Shown: piece by piece, positions 1 through 10,683 of the stretch | Layout of the letters: each line of letters opens with the position of its first letter | Numbering within the stretch: the stretch's first letter is position 1 | Origin: Prochlorococcus sp. AG-402-G19 | GTDB lineage: Bacteria; Cyanobacteriota; Cyanobacteriia; PCC-6307; Cyanobiaceae | Assembly: GCA_003279455.1 (NCBI GenBank) | Contig: QCHU01000002.1 | Span: 62,001 to 126,000 of the forward strand | Direction: 5' to 3' | Length of the DNA: 64,000 nucleotides | The notes under the pieces: generated by a model | Told to the model about the DNA's origin: nothing | Databases searched by the model: none | What the model saw: only the letters and a program-made list of their open reading frames with translations | Made by a program: the position numbers and the translations under genes

Positions 1-1
1 A

Positions 2-564
<563 letters not shown>

Positions 565-597
565 ACTTAATTAGATTAACTATTTAAATAATTGATT

Positions 598-2610
598 TTA
601 CTTTTTGAGAAGATTTCTAGATTTCTCTAGGACGTTCTCAATTGTAAATCCAAATTTTTCCATACATAATCCACCTGGAGCAGATGCTCCAAAGCTATTC
701 ATAGTAACGCTGTCTCCATCTAGACCTATATATTTGTGCCATCCGAAGCTCTCTGCAGCTTCAACTACCAAGCGTTTTCTGATGTTAGAAGGTAATACTT
801 CTTCTTTATAGCTTTCGCTTTGTTCTTCAAAAAGTTCTACACATGGCATGGAAACAACGCGTACTTTTTTACCTTCTGAAGTTAGTTTTTTCGCAGCTTG
901 CACACATAAATCAAGTTCAGTTCCAGTTCCTATAAGTATTAGGTCTGGGCTGCCATTGCAATTTTCAAGTACGTATCCACCAAAAGCAACCTTTTCTACT
1001 GATGAATTTTCTTGATTGGCCATGCCCTGCCTACTTAGGCATAAAGAACTTGGTCTTTTACGGTTTTTAATTGCAACTTTATATGCACCACTGGTTTCAT
1101 TGCCATCTCCTGGACGGAAAACCAACATATTTGGCATGGCTCTTAATGATGGGATGGTTTCTATTGGTTGATGTGTTGGTCCATCCTCTCCCACACCTAT
1201 GGAATCGTGAGTTAAAACATAAATAACACCTAGCTCACTTAGCGCAGAAAGACGCATCGAACCTCGCATGTAGTCTGCGAAAACTAAAAAGGTTCCACCA
1301 TATGGAATCAGACCGCTATCGTGGTATGCAATACCATTCAAGATGGCTGCCATAGCATGTTCTCTAACGCCGAAATGTAGATAACGTTTTTCAGGACTTT
1401 CATATTGAAAAGATCCAGTTTCACCTTTGATATCTGTGTAATTTGAATGAGTTAAATCTGCAGAACCACCTATTAATTCAGGAATATTAGGTCCCAAAGC
1501 CCCTAAACATATTTGAGAATGTTTTCTTGTAGCAAGGCCCTTGTCATCTGCTGTATATGTAGGCAAATCTTTGTCCCACTCTTGAGGTAGCTCGCCTCTA
1601 AGCATCCGTTCAAATTCAGATGCTTCAGCAGGATACTTTTCTCTATAATCAGCAAGTGTTTGATTCCAGTTAGCCTCAAGTTGGGATCCTCTTTCAATAG
1701 CCTGTCGATATTGGTCGTATACATCTTGAGGAATTTTAAAAGGTTCATATGACCAATTAAGTTCTTTCCTTGTAAGCTCGGCCTCTTCTTCTCCAAGAGC
1801 AGCTCCATGAATCCCAGCTGTATCACTTTTGTTTGGAGAACCGTATCCGATGGTTGTCGTAATTTTTATAATTGATGGCTTATCGGTAACTGCTTTTGCT
1901 TTCTCTATAGCTTTAGAAATGCCTTCTACATCTGTATTCCCATCAGGTATTTCTTGGACATGCCAACCATAAGCTTCATATCGCTTTAATACATCTTCTG
2001 TAAAAGACACATCTGTTCTGCCATCAATTGTGATGCTGTTGTCGTCGTATAGAGCGATTAATTTTCCAAGCTTTAGATGACCTGCAAGAGAACAAGCTTC
2101 TGATGCTATTCCTTCTTGATTACATCCATCACCCATAATTACGTAGGTGTAATGGTCTACTACTGTTGAATCAGGCTTATTGAATTTTGCTGATAAATGG
2201 GCTTCTGCTATTGCAAGTCCCACTGCATTGGAAATTCCAGCTCCCAATGGTCCAGCAGTTACCTCTACCCCTGGTGTCTCGAAGGTTTCTGGATGACCAG
2301 GAGTTTTTGCACCCCATTGTCGGAATTGTTTTATATCCTCCATCGTTACAGAGTCGTAGCCAGTTAAATGCAAGAGGGCATACAACAACATGCACCCATG
2401 TCCAGCAGAGAGAACAAATCTATCTCGGTTAAACCATTTCGGGTTTTTTGGATTATGACGAAGATGTTTGTCCCATAATGCGTAACCCATTGGTGCGCAA
2501 CCCATGGGAAGTCCAGGGTGACCACTATTTGATTTATTAACTGCGTCAACTGCGAGCATTCTTATGCTATTGATGCATAGTGTGTCTAGAGAATTAGTCA
2601 AGGCAACCAT
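598..2610 (-). CDS. tktA: Transketolase
   Basis: Transketolase transfers two-carbon ketol units between sugar phosphates, using TPP and a divalent cation, in the Calvin cycle and the pentose phosphate pathway. The 670-aa product has the family's usual length. The N-terminal segment SGHPGLPMG carries a substrate-contacting His. The TPP motif begins at [10 protein letters not shown] (about residue 157) and ends in DDNSITIDG. The central pyrimidine-binding domain shows [15 protein letters not shown], with the catalytic Glu in its expected place, and [12 protein letters not shown]. It starts with ATG and is convergent with thiC. The next gene upstream, fabF, is on the same strand about 50 bp away. 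The pairing with a thiamine-synthesis gene may be coincidental, although transketolase is a major TPP user. Confidence 0.97.
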   Translation of the reverse strand: MVALTNSLDTLCINSIRMLAVDAVNKSNSGHPGLPMGCAPMGYALWDKHLRHNPKNPKWFNRDRFVLSAGHGCMLLYALLHLTGYDSVTMEDIKQFRQWGAKTPGHPETFETPGVEVTAGPLGAGISNAVGLAIAEAHLSAKFNKPDSTVVDHYTYVIMGDGCNQEGIASEACSLAGHLKLGKLIALYDDNSITIDGRTDVSFTEDVLKRYEAYGWHVQEIPDGNTDVEGISKAIEKAKAVTDKPSIIKITTTIGYGSPNKSDTAGIHGAALGEEEAELTRKELNWSYEPFKIPQDVYDQYRQAIERGSQLEANWNQTLADYREKYPAEASEFERMLRGELPQEWDKDLPTYTADDKGLATRKHSQICLGALGPNIPELIGGSADLTHSNYTDIKGETGSFQYESPEKRYLHFGVREHAMAAILNGIAYHDSGLIPYGGTFLVFADYMRGSMRLSALSELGVIYVLTHDSIGVGEDGPTHQPIETIPSLRAMPNMLVFRPGDGNETSGAYKVAIKNRKRPSSLCLSRQGMANQENSSVEKVAFGGYVLENCNGSPDLILIGTGTELDLCVQAAKKLTSEGKKVRVVSMPCVELFEEQSESYKEEVLPSNIRKRLVVEAAESFGWHKYIGLDGDSVTMNSFGASAPGGLCMEKFGFTIENVLEKSRNLLKK

Positions 2611-2659
2611 TTGTATTTAGTGAAAAAATTTTTGAAGTGAAAAGTGAAGACGAAATTGA

Positions 2660-3907
2660 TTAGATCATTTGTCGAAAAGCCAGGCAGACATTGTGACCTC
2701 CAAACCCGAAAGAGTTAGATAGTACGACGCCTAATTTCTTTTCTCTTGCTTTGTTGGGAACATAATCAAGATCACAATTTGGGTCGGGATTGGAATAGTT
2801 AATTGTTGGCGGAATTATTTCATGTTTTATTGCTAAAACACAAGCAACGGCTTCAATTCCTCCTGAACCTCCCAATAAATGACCCGTCATTGATTTGGTT
2901 GAGCTCGTTGGAACTTGGAAAGCGTGGTTCCCTAATGCAGTTTTAATTGCCGAAGTTTCATTACTATCATTTGCTGGAGTACTTGTTCCATGAGCATTGA
3001 TGTAATCGACTTGCTCAGGATTGATTCTTCCATCAACTAATGCAAGTTTCATGGCTTCTGCGCCTCCTGCTCCACCTGGTGTAGGAGATGTGATGTGATG
3101 AGCATCACATGTTGTTCCATAGCCAATTATTTCTGCATGGATTGTTGCGTCTCTTTTTAATGCATGGTCAAGAGTTTCTAGAACTAGTACTCCTGCTCCT
3201 TCTCCAATTACGAATCCATCTCTTTGAGCGTCAAATGGTCTACTTGCCGTGGATGGATCGTCATTTCTAAATGATAGGGCCTTGGCACTCGCAAATCCAG
3301 CTACCCCTAGTGGAGTGATACTTGCTTCCGCTCCACCGCAAATCATTGCATCTGCTTTACCTAATTGAAGAAGCCTGAATGCATCACCAATAGCATTTGA
3401 TCCTGCGGCACAAGCAGTGGAAACAGCTGAGCTTGGACCTTTAGCTCCAAGTGCAATTGCCGCAAGACCAGTAGCCATGTTTGGAATCATCATGGGTACG
3501 GTAAATGGACTTACTCGATTAGCTCCTTTGTTGTTTAAAACATGTGCTTGAGTTTCCATCGTAAGCAATCCGCCCACTCCAGATCCAATAATCACTCCAA
3601 TTCTTGCGGAATTTGAATCGTCAATTATTAGACCTGAATGATTCAGTGCTTCTTTTGCTGCAATGACTCCAAATTTTGAGAAACGATCCCATCTTTTGGA
3701 TTCTTTTGGCTCTAATATGCCTTTTGGGTCAAAACTTTTTACCTCTGCTGCAAATCTGCAGGCATGGGATGAGGAATCAAAGAGTGTTATTTGATCTACC
3801 CCATTTTGACCAGATTGAAGACCTTGGAAGTAACTTTCTAGGTTATTGCCAATGGGAGTAATGGCACCAAGACCTGTAATAACGACTCGATGGAGTTTCT
3901 CCATCAT
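2660..3907 (-). CDS. fabF: 3-oxoacyl-[acyl-carrier-protein] synthase II (KAS II)
   Basis: This condensing enzyme elongates acyl-ACP in type II fatty-acid synthesis. The triad is visible: Cys in STACAAGSNAIG, His in NAHGTSTPAND, and His in SMTGHLLGGSGG. The glycine-rich tail NSFGFGGHN is also present. The open frame continues upstream to 4000, but that part overlaps acpP in another frame and resembles nothing in the family. I place the start at one of two adjacent ATGs (3907 or 3904). A GAGG ribosome-binding site that overlaps the acpP stop lies 5 or 8 nt upstream of them. The product is then about 415 aa, the normal length. The gene forms an acpP-fabF operon with a 7-nt gap, a common bacterial arrangement. 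Confidence 0.96.
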   Translation of the reverse strand: MMEKLHRVVITGLGAITPIGNNLESYFQGLQSGQNGVDQITLFDSSSHACRFAAEVKSFDPKGILEPKESKRWDRFSKFGVIAAKEALNHSGLIIDDSNSARIGVIIGSGVGGLLTMETQAHVLNNKGANRVSPFTVPMMIPNMATGLAAIALGAKGPSSAVSTACAAGSNAIGDAFRLLQLGKADAMICGGAEASITPLGVAGFASAKALSFRNDDPSTASRPFDAQRDGFVIGEGAGVLVLETLDHALKRDATIHAEIIGYGTTCDAHHITSPTPGGAGGAEAMKLALVDGRINPEQVDYINAHGTSTPANDSNETSAIKTALGNHAFQVPTSSTKSMTGHLLGGSGGIEAVACVLAIKHEIIPPTINYSNPDPNCDLDYVPNKAREKKLGVVLSNSFGFGGHNVCLAFRQMI

Positions 3908-3914
3908 TGAAACC

Positions 3915-4157
3915 TCAAGACTGTTTTTCTTCGATGTATTTGACTGCATCCCCGACAGTGGCAATGCCCTCTGCAGCCTCGTCAGGGATCTCAATGTCAA
4001 ATGCTTCTTCGAGAGCCATAACTAATTCGACAGTGTCGAGAGAGTCTGCACCGAGATCGTTTTGGAAATTTGAATCCGGTTTTACTTCACCGGCTTCAAC
4101 GCTAAGTTGTTCTGCGACGATAGAACGAACTTTTTCAAGGATTGCTTCCTGGGACAT
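3915..4157 (-). CDS. acpP: Acyl carrier protein
   Basis: This is the small acidic carrier of fatty-acid intermediates. The serine in [10 protein letters not shown] is the 4'-phosphopantetheine attachment site (DSL motif). The product is 80 aa when started at ATG 4157 ([10 protein letters not shown]), the usual length. The frame extends eight codons further upstream to 4181, but those residues are basic and unlike ACP N-termini, so the internal start is preferred. It sits directly upstream of fabF and its stop codon overlaps the fabF ribosome-binding site, which suggests translational coupling. The divergent neighbour is psaC, about 135 bp away. Confidence 0.97.
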   Translation of the reverse strand: MSQEAILEKVRSIVAEQLSVEAGEVKPDSNFQNDLGADSLDTVELVMALEEAFDIEIPDEAAEGIATVGDAVKYIEEKQS

Positions 4158-4245
4158 AACCTTCTTAGACCTGACTTCCAATCTTACGGGTTAGAGTGTC
4201 GAGTTAACAAAAGTGACGGCATTGCAACTATTTTTTTTTATGTAG

Positions 4246-4539
<294 letters not shown>

Positions 4540-4606
4540 TAATTAGTTATTTTCTTATCGAGCGTTTATTTTAAATATAAGTAATTTGTGAAGTTAATTT
4601 AAATTT

Positions 4607-6511
4607 ATGTGTGGAATATTTGCTGTTATTGGCTCTAGAGAAGTATCTTCTATTATTCTTGATGGACTGAGAAAACTGGAATATCGAGGGTATGATTCTG
4701 CGGGGATAGCCACAATTGATCGTTCAAAAACCGATCAAATTGGGAAACTAAATATCATCAAATCCAAAGGAAAGCTGATTAAGCTTGCGAATTTAATTAA
4801 AGAAAAACCTCCACAAGGTCATGTAGGTATTGGCCATACCAGATGGGCTACTCACGGTAAACCCAACGAGAGGAACTCGCATCCTCACCTTGATTCTTTA
4901 GCTCAAATTGCAGTTGTCCAAAATGGGATTATAGAAAATTACAGGGATTTATCCAAAAGCCTGAAACTCAAGGGAATTAAATTAACCTCCGAAACTGATA
5001 CTGAGATAATTCCACATTTAATCGGGCTTGAAATAGAACAGTCCTTGGCTAATGGGCTTTCCCCAAATGGACAAACATTACTAATAGCTGTTCAAAAGGT
5101 TTTGACTTTGTTGAAGGGGACTTATGCCATAGCAGTGATTTGGTCCAAGGCTCCCAATGCTTTAGTAGTAGCTAGCGGACAAGCACCATTAGTTCTTGGC
5201 TTTGGCGAAGGTGAGTTTTTTTGTGCTAGTGATATCCCAGCATTAGCTGAATTTACTCGTACATTTTTACCATTAGAAGATCATGAAATTGCACTTTTAA
5301 CTCCATTAGGAATTGAACTTTATGATGTTGATGGAAATAGGCAGCACAGACCACCATCGCTTTTAGAGGGAACCGAGCTGACTGCGGATAAAAAAAATTT
5401 CCGTCATTTCATGCTTAAAGAAATTTATGAACAGCCAGAAAAAACACAATTCTGGATAGATAGATTTTTGCCAATGGATTTGCCTCTAAAGAATTCATTA
5501 ACTTTTCCGATCTCAACATATGTTCTCGAAAAGATAGAACAAATACAAATACTTGCCTGTGGTACGAGCAGACATGCAGCTATGGTTGGTGCTTATTTGT
5601 TGGAACAGTTTGCAGGAGTATCAACAAAGGTATATTTTGCAAGTGAATTTCGATATGCCCCACCTCCACTTTCCCCAAATACTTTGACAATCGGAGTAAG
5701 TCAATCGGGCGAAACCGCAGACACCTTAGCTGCATTAAGGATGGAAAAAGATAGAAGAGATTCTATTAACGATGCTAATTTTTCTTTTCATCACCTGGGG
5801 ATTACAAACAGAATCGATAGTTCATTTGGTCGCGAACTAGACAATGTCATTGATATTGGATCGGGTATCGAAATAGGTGTTGCAGCAACTAAAACCTTTC
5901 TGGGGCAAATGTTGTCTTTTTATGGTTTAACTTTGTTATTTGCTTCTTATAGACAAAAAAGAACCCCTCAAGAAATTTTGGATCTCTCTAATGATTTGAG
6001 ATTAATTCCTAAACAGCAAACAGATCTTATAAAAAAGCATGATTCTCTTTCGCGGGAAATAGCACATATGTTTGTTGAAACAAAAGATGTGATTTTCTTA
6101 GGTAGAGGAATTAATTATCCAATTGCACTTGAAGGTGCTCTTAAACTTAAAGAAATAAGTTACATTCATGCTCAAGGCTATCCGGCTGGGGAGCTTAAAC
6201 ATGGACCAATAGCACTATTAGATAAACATGTTCCAGTGGTATCCATTGCTCCTCCAGGTGTGGTTTATGAAAAAGTTCTCAGCAACTCTCAAGAGGCGAA
6301 AGCTAGAGATGCTCGTCTTATTGGAGTGTCAACTAGTGGGCAGGGAGCAGAAATGTTTGATGAATTATTTACTATTCCAAAAGTTAGTGAATGGGTTAGC
6401 CCTCTTTTGACTGTTGTACCTCTACAGTTATTTAGTTATCACATAGCCGCTCATAAAGGTTTAGACGTTGATCAGCCTAGAAATTTAGCAAAAAGTGTAA
6501 CTGTAGAATGA
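4607..6511 (+). CDS. glmS: Glutamine-fructose-6-phosphate aminotransferase (isomerizing)
   Basis: GlmS makes glucosamine-6-phosphate from fructose-6-phosphate and glutamine, the first step towards UDP-GlcNAc for peptidoglycan and lipopolysaccharide. The product begins MCGIFAVIG. After Met removal, Cys1 is the glutaminase nucleophile. The class II amidotransferase domain covers about residues 1-235, with GHTRWATHG and QNGIIENY. Two SIS domains follow: the first contains ACGTSRHAAMVG and GVSQSGETADT, and the second contains FLGRGINYPIALEGALKLKE. The C-terminus DQPRNLAKSVTVE is the conserved tail that contacts the active site. The length, 634 aa, is slightly above the E. coli enzyme, as in other cyanobacteria. 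Confidence 0.97.
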   Translation: MCGIFAVIGSREVSSIILDGLRKLEYRGYDSAGIATIDRSKTDQIGKLNIIKSKGKLIKLANLIKEKPPQGHVGIGHTRWATHGKPNERNSHPHLDSLAQIAVVQNGIIENYRDLSKSLKLKGIKLTSETDTEIIPHLIGLEIEQSLANGLSPNGQTLLIAVQKVLTLLKGTYAIAVIWSKAPNALVVASGQAPLVLGFGEGEFFCASDIPALAEFTRTFLPLEDHEIALLTPLGIELYDVDGNRQHRPPSLLEGTELTADKKNFRHFMLKEIYEQPEKTQFWIDRFLPMDLPLKNSLTFPISTYVLEKIEQIQILACGTSRHAAMVGAYLLEQFAGVSTKVYFASEFRYAPPPLSPNTLTIGVSQSGETADTLAALRMEKDRRDSINDANFSFHHLGITNRIDSSFGRELDNVIDIGSGIEIGVAATKTFLGQMLSFYGLTLLFASYRQKRTPQEILDLSNDLRLIPKQQTDLIKKHDSLSREIAHMFVETKDVIFLGRGINYPIALEGALKLKEISYIHAQGYPAGELKHGPIALLDKHVPVVSIAPPGVVYEKVLSNSQEAKARDARLIGVSTSGQGAEMFDELFTIPKVSEWVSPLLTVVPLQLFSYHIAAHKGLDVDQPRNLAKSVTVE

Positions 6512-6582
6512 TAATTTGATACTTTTAATGATTTGATTTAATCACTTGCACTAATTTAAATACTAAAACTATGGTTTTTTTC

Positions 6583-8040
6583 TTAACTAATATTTTTTAT
6601 TCTGCCGTAGGAATCTTCAAAACGAATGATATCTTCTTCATCTAAATATGTACCACTTTGTACTTCAATAAGCTCAAGTTTCAATCTTCCTGGATTGCTT
6701 AATCTATGTTTACAACCTAAAGGAATAAATGTACTTTCATTTTCACTTAAAAGTTGTTTTTCCCCATCCTTTTCTATCAGGGCTGTTCCATTAACTACTA
6801 CCCAATGTTCAGCTCTATGATTATGCATTTGTAAGGAAAGAGAGGCTTTTGGTTTTACCTCTATGAGTTTAACTAGCCATCTATTTCCCTCAACTACTGT
6901 AGTATAATTGCCCCAAGGTCTATAAATTTTTCTGTGAACTTTACCTTCCGGAAATTCTGATGAACTTAATCTTTTTACGATTTTACCAACGTTTTGAGAT
7001 TGATCTTTACTAGCAACTAATATAGCGTCATTTGTATCTACAACTATTAGATTCTCTATCCCTATTCCTATTATAAGACGCTGCTCACTTTTTAAAAAAC
7101 AGTTTTTGCTTTTTTCAGCTATTACTCTCCCATTTATATAGTTTCCATCATTATTTTTTTTGCTGATATCCCATAAAGATTTCCAACTTCCTATATCACT
7201 CCAGCCAACATTTAATGGAAGAACCGTACCTAATTTTGTTTTTTCCATTACTGCAATATCTAAAGATATTTTAGGACATTTCTTGAATGAATTTGGTTCT
7301 AATCTTAGAAAATCAAGATCTACAACATCTTTCTCAATAGCAATCTTGCAATAATTAATTATTTCTGGAGAGAATTTTTCTAATTCTTTTATTATTGAAC
7401 TCGCTTTAAAAAGAAACATACCACTATTCCAAGTGTAACGAGAATCTTTGATAAGTTTCTCGGCCATATCTTTATTAGGTTTTTCTATAAATTTATTTAT
7501 TTCTAGTCCAGTTATTTGACCTTCGTGACCAGGTGAATCTTTTGCTTCAATATAACCGTAACCTGTTTCTGCGCATGTCGGAATAATACCAAAAGTTACT
7601 AATCTTCCTTGATTTGCATATGTTTTTGCTGATTGAATTACTCTTTTGAATTCATTTATATTTTCTATTAAATGATCTGCTGCCAAAATTAAAAGCAAAG
7701 GATCTTTATCTAAAGAAATCGCTTGAAGCGCAGCAACCGCTATTGCTGGAGCAGTATTTCGCCCTTCTGGTTCGAGAATGATTGCTTGGGGAGTGGTATT
7801 TAGTTCTCGAAATTGTTCTGCAACTATAAATCTATGATCTTCATTACATATCAATATCGGTTGTTCAAGCCCCTCTAGACCTAGAAGCCTTTCATAAGTG
7901 CTCTGCAAAAGAGTTTTTTTTGTTCGTGAATCTAGTGATAGAAATTGCTTGGGATAACTTTCTCTTGATAGTGGCCACAATCTTGTTCCTGATCCACCAC
8001 TAAGAATTACAGGAATTATTGAGCTATGAGTTATTTCCAT
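6583..8040 (-). CDS. Mannose-1-phosphate guanylyltransferase / mannose-6-phosphate isomerase-type protein
   Basis: This protein makes GDP-mannose for surface polysaccharide. The N-terminal nucleotidyltransferase domain (about residues 1-280) carries the pyrophosphorylase signature LSGGSGTRLWPLSRESYPKQ and the motif IEKPNKD. The C-terminal cupin domain (about 375-480) shows RPWGNYTTV, MHNHRAEHW and a histidine-rich metal site typical of the type II isomerase part. At 485 aa it matches bifunctional ManC/CpsB/XanB proteins. Whether the isomerase half is active cannot be told from sequence alone. It is convergent with glmS, another sugar-nucleotide pathway gene, and separated from it by about 70 bp without a clear terminator. 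Confidence 0.92.
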   Translation of the reverse strand: MEITHSSIIPVILSGGSGTRLWPLSRESYPKQFLSLDSRTKKTLLQSTYERLLGLEGLEQPILICNEDHRFIVAEQFRELNTTPQAIILEPEGRNTAPAIAVAALQAISLDKDPLLLILAADHLIENINEFKRVIQSAKTYANQGRLVTFGIIPTCAETGYGYIEAKDSPGHEGQITGLEINKFIEKPNKDMAEKLIKDSRYTWNSGMFLFKASSIIKELEKFSPEIINYCKIAIEKDVVDLDFLRLEPNSFKKCPKISLDIAVMEKTKLGTVLPLNVGWSDIGSWKSLWDISKKNNDGNYINGRVIAEKSKNCFLKSEQRLIIGIGIENLIVVDTNDAILVASKDQSQNVGKIVKRLSSSEFPEGKVHRKIYRPWGNYTTVVEGNRWLVKLIEVKPKASLSLQMHNHRAEHWVVVNGTALIEKDGEKQLLSENESTFIPLGCKHRLSNPGRLKLELIEVQSGTYLDEEDIIRFEDSYGRIKNIS

Positions 8041-8092
8041 GAAGAACTTTGTAATTCATTTTTGAAGTTCTGATTAAAAATCTGAATGATTT

Positions 8093-8623
8093 TTAGAGTT
8101 CCAATAAGCCTGGGGGTGGATTGATTAGCAGCCATTTTTCTTTGATTTCTATTTCTGGGATAATTTCTTTAACAAAAGGTACTAAGACTTTTTTACCTTC
8201 TAACAACTCTATCTCCAGGAGGTCATTCCCTCCCTTGATTAAGTCAGTTACATAACCAATCAAAGTCTTTTTTGTACCTTTTCTTGCTTCTAAACCAATC
8301 AAATCAAAATAATGGTACTCATCTTGACTCAATTTCGGTCTATTGTCGATTGGTATGACTAATTTCCATCCAACAATTTTCTCTGCTGAACTCCTATTAG
8401 CTACTTCCTCGATAGAGAGTACATAGATTGATTTTCCTGGAATAAGCTTTCCTTTCTTTAAGTTAATTTCTGTGGGCAATTCGTTGGTTTTTTGAATCCA
8501 ACGTTTTCCTGGTTTTGTAAATCTCTCGGGAAATTCACTGCTCGGTTTAATTCGAATCTCGCCCTTTAAACCTTGCGGAGCAACAATTTCACCAATTGAC
8601 ATCCATTTATCTTTTTTGATCAT
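8093..8623 (-). CDS. rimM: Ribosome maturation factor RimM
   Basis: RimM binds S19 and helps maturation of the 30S head domain. The product of 176 aa has the family's N-terminal RimM domain (starting at IGEIVAPQGLKGEIRIKP) and a C-terminal PRC-barrel domain containing YHYFDLIGLEA and NDLLEIELLEGKKVLVPFV. The ending VPFVKEIIPEIEIKEKWLLI closes in the typical hydrophobic pattern. It is transcribed on the same strand as the guanylyltransferase downstream, about 50 bp apart, and diverges from ndhS with only 45 bp between the starts. Confidence 0.93.
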   Translation of the reverse strand: MIKKDKWMSIGEIVAPQGLKGEIRIKPSSEFPERFTKPGKRWIQKTNELPTEINLKKGKLIPGKSIYVLSIEEVANRSSAEKIVGWKLVIPIDNRPKLSQDEYHYFDLIGLEARKGTKKTLIGYVTDLIKGGNDLLEIELLEGKKVLVPFVKEIIPEIEIKEKWLLINPPPGLLEL

Positions 8624-8668
8624 TCTTATAAGTAGACTTTTTAGTAGTTTATTTGGACATGTTCAATT

Positions 8669-8854
8669 GTGACTGATTCAAAAGATCTTATTCTCCCCGG
8701 GACAACAGTAACTGTTCATAACCAAGAGTCAATTTATAATGGTTATGAAGGCTTTGTTCAAAGAATAAGTGGTAATAAAGCTGCAGTGCTTTTTGAAGGA
8801 GGTAATTGGGATAAATTATTGACACTACCGTTAAAAGATCTTGTTAAAAGCTAA
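8669..8854 (+). CDS. ndhS: NAD(P)H-quinone oxidoreductase subunit S (NdhS)
   Basis: NdhS is the SH3-like peripheral subunit of cyanobacterial NDH-1 and is known to contribute to ferredoxin binding in cyclic electron flow. The 61-aa product matches my memory of this family in LPGTTVTV, YEGFVQRISGNKAAVLFEGG and NWDKLLTLPL. Translation appears to begin at GTG 8669. An ATG ten bases upstream is out of frame and terminates after five codons, and no in-frame ATG precedes the conserved part. Another NDH-1 subunit gene, ndhN, is far away at 60.3 kb. Confidence 0.85.
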   Translation: MTDSKDLILPGTTVTVHNQESIYNGYEGFVQRISGNKAAVLFEGGNWDKLLTLPLKDLVKS

Positions 8855-8873
8855 TGAATACTTTTTAAGGTAA

Positions 8874-9641
8874 TTACTGACTGACTTGCTTAATAAAATT
8901 ATCATCAAAATGCTTTAAAGCTATCTTTGCGGCATCTTTTTCTGCTTGTTTGATTGACTTTCCCCAACCTTCAGCTATTGATAGGTTTTTGATAAAAACA
9001 GTACAAAAAAATCGTTTTGGATTGTCGTGCTTTTTATCAACTTCAATTGTTTTATAAATGGGAATAGATAATCCTTCACTTTGGGTTAATTCTTGAAGAG
9101 CTGATTTGTAATTCTTTTTATGAGGATCAGCTAGAATTTCTTTACTTTTTTCATTCCAGAATGGAATAAGCCAACTTTTTATAGGATCTAAAATACTCAG
9201 ACTTTCATACAAAGCTCCTATTAATGCCTCAGTTGCCTCTGCTTGAATAGTTGCTTTTGCGGAGTTATCTCTAATTGATTTTTTTCCAATTAATAATACA
9301 CTTTTTATATTTATTTTCTTACCAACTTCGGCTAGCCACTGGTCACTTACAAGGTGTGAACGAAGTTCAGATCTTTCTCCAACTTGCATATATGGATATT
9401 TATTTTTTATGAAATCTGATGCAATGAGTCTCAAAACTGCATCTCCGAGAAATTCAAGATTCTCATAATTAATTTCATTATTTGCTGAACTATGAGTTAG
9501 TGATTCATTAATATATAAAATATTTTCTATTTTTTCTTTGGTAAATTCTTTTTGATATTTGGGGTCTAGATTGAGACCTTTTAAAAAATTAATTATCTCT
9601 TCTACTCTTTGAATTGAAATTTGCATAATTTTTTTAAGCAA
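8874..9641 (-). CDS. rnc: Ribonuclease III
   Basis: RNase III cleaves double-stranded RNA in rRNA processing and RNA decay. The N-terminal nuclease domain contains the signature ENLEFLGDAVLRL, with its metal-binding acidic residues, and later IQAEATEALIGALYES. The C-terminal third is a dsRNA-binding domain containing AEGWGKSIKQAEKDAAKIAL. At 255 aa it has a normal length. Two starts are possible: 9641 (MLKKIMQ) or the Met at 9626 (MQISIQRVEE). The second fits the domain start more tightly, but the sequence does not decide. It is convergent with ndhS, with 19 bp between the stops. Confidence 0.94.
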   Translation of the reverse strand: MLKKIMQISIQRVEEIINFLKGLNLDPKYQKEFTKEKIENILYINESLTHSSANNEINYENLEFLGDAVLRLIASDFIKNKYPYMQVGERSELRSHLVSDQWLAEVGKKINIKSVLLIGKKSIRDNSAKATIQAEATEALIGALYESLSILDPIKSWLIPFWNEKSKEILADPHKKNYKSALQELTQSEGLSIPIYKTIEVDKKHDNPKRFFCTVFIKNLSIAEGWGKSIKQAEKDAAKIALKHFDDNFIKQVSQ

Positions 9642-9704
9642 ATAATAGGATGTATGAAAAAAATCGGATTTTGCTTGTAATTTTTTTGGATAAGTTTAAT
9701 AAAG

Positions 9705-10107
9705 TGAAAGCAGGTCATAAGCCGGGTTCTGTTCATTCTTCTTTCTTTAGAAAGTGAATGGGTAATCATCTATCTGGGACTAACGTTGCCGATAGCCTCG
9801 AGCGGCTCTCCTTGGGGGCAAGGTCTATGGCCATCCAGAACCCCCTCGCCTTGCTCCTAGCCGGGGTTTACCTAGCCAGCACCTCTCGATGCTGCTGGTG
9901 CGCTCTTACCGCACCTTTGCACCCTTGCCGCGCTTGTTGGGGTTTCACCATTAAGCATTAGGCGGTGTGTTTCTGTGGCACTATCCTCACGGTCACCCGC
10001 ACTGGGAATTACCCAGCAAGCCTGGCCAAATAGGAGCCCGGACTTTCCTCAATCGAATTCTTCAGCTTTTTCTGAAGTTCAATTGCGATCACCTCCCCTG
10101 CTTTCCA
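9705..10107 (-). ncRNA. rnpB: RNase P RNA (M1 RNA)
   Basis: This is the catalytic RNA of RNase P, which trims tRNA 5' leaders. Read on the minus strand, the 5' end is GGAAAGCAGGGGAGG and the 3' end is ACCTGCTTTC, which pair as helix P1. Near the 3' end is the conserved block ACAGAACCCGGCTTAT. The core element read on the plus strand as TTTCCTCAATCGAATTC, and the GC-rich segments between 9780 and 10040, also fit. The region is clearly richer in G+C than its surroundings. The length of about 403 nt suits a type A bacterial RNA. A 67-aa open frame on the plus strand here is spurious. Exact ends may be off by a few bases. Confidence 0.95.
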
Positions 10108-10114
10108 CTCCATC

Positions 10115-10128
10115 ATGCCTCAAGGCAT
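10115..10128. promoter_or_regulatory. Short inverted repeat in the rnpB / tRNA-Arg divergent spacer
   Basis: A 5-bp inverted repeat, ATGCC and GGCAT around a TCAA loop, lies in the 35-bp spacer between the divergent rnpB and tRNA-Arg genes. It could be an operator, part of an rnpB 5' extension, or chance. No T tract follows on either strand, so it is not a classical terminator. Confidence 0.35.
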
Positions 10129-10142
10129 AATTAATTTCAGGG

Positions 10143-10216
<74 letters not shown>

Positions 10217-10317
10217 TGCGAAAAAGGAATTAAAAACTAAAAATTTGTAGTCCTATATGTGGTGGGTGTGCAAAATTCTTACTCTCTCGCTAGCGTTGGT
10301 TTAGTGAATCAGTCAAA

Positions 10318-10656
10318 ATGGCCCAGCTTCACGATCTTCGCTTAAGATTACTTGTTCAACAAGAGAGTGAACACATATCTAAATCACAACCAAGTGATTT
10401 AGATCTATCCATTGTTCAAGCTAGATGTTTATGTTGGTTAACACTTTTAGCTGAAGCTCACGAAGATCAAGCTAACGATGCGGAAGGAAGAGGTGATACC
10501 GAACAAGCTATGGGATGGTTCGCCGATTCAATGAGATTACGTGATGTCATCCAAGTTGTTTCTAGCGTTGAAATACCACTGCCTGAAAGTTCTGATGTCG
10601 ATAGCAATGATGTCGAAGGAGACTTTTTTAATGATGAGCCCCCTATGATGGCCTAA
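10318..10656 (+). CDS. Conserved-type small protein of unknown function
   Basis: I do not recognise this 112-aa protein. It is acidic, predicted mainly helical, and contains no signal peptide or membrane segment. The middle segment CLCWLTLLAEAHEDQANDAE and the following MGWFADSMRLRDVI look like two amphipathic helices, perhaps a TPR-like hairpin. The C-terminal 30 residues are very acidic (DVDSNDVEGDFFNDEPP) and probably disordered. It starts with ATG about 100 bp after tRNA-Arg and lies 27 bp before another small gene on the same strand, so the two may be co-transcribed. Base composition is like the neighbours, so a native picocyanobacterial gene is likely. Confidence 0.7.
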   Translation: MAQLHDLRLRLLVQQESEHISKSQPSDLDLSIVQARCLCWLTLLAEAHEDQANDAEGRGDTEQAMGWFADSMRLRDVIQVVSSVEIPLPESSDVDSNDVEGDFFNDEPPMMA

Positions 10657-10683
10657 AGAATGCAATCATAGTTATAAGCTGCC

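Noticed and set aside
1503-1826. 107-aa minus-strand ORF within transketolase
   Set aside because: It lies in another frame of a full-length, well-conserved gene on the same strand.
3908-4000. N-terminal extension of FabF
   Set aside because: It overlaps acpP in another frame, lacks family similarity, and a ribosome-binding site favours the downstream ATGs.
9758-9961. 67-aa plus-strand ORF inside the RNase P RNA region
   Set aside because: The region folds and reads as rnpB on the minus strand; the ORF is low-complexity translation of structured RNA.
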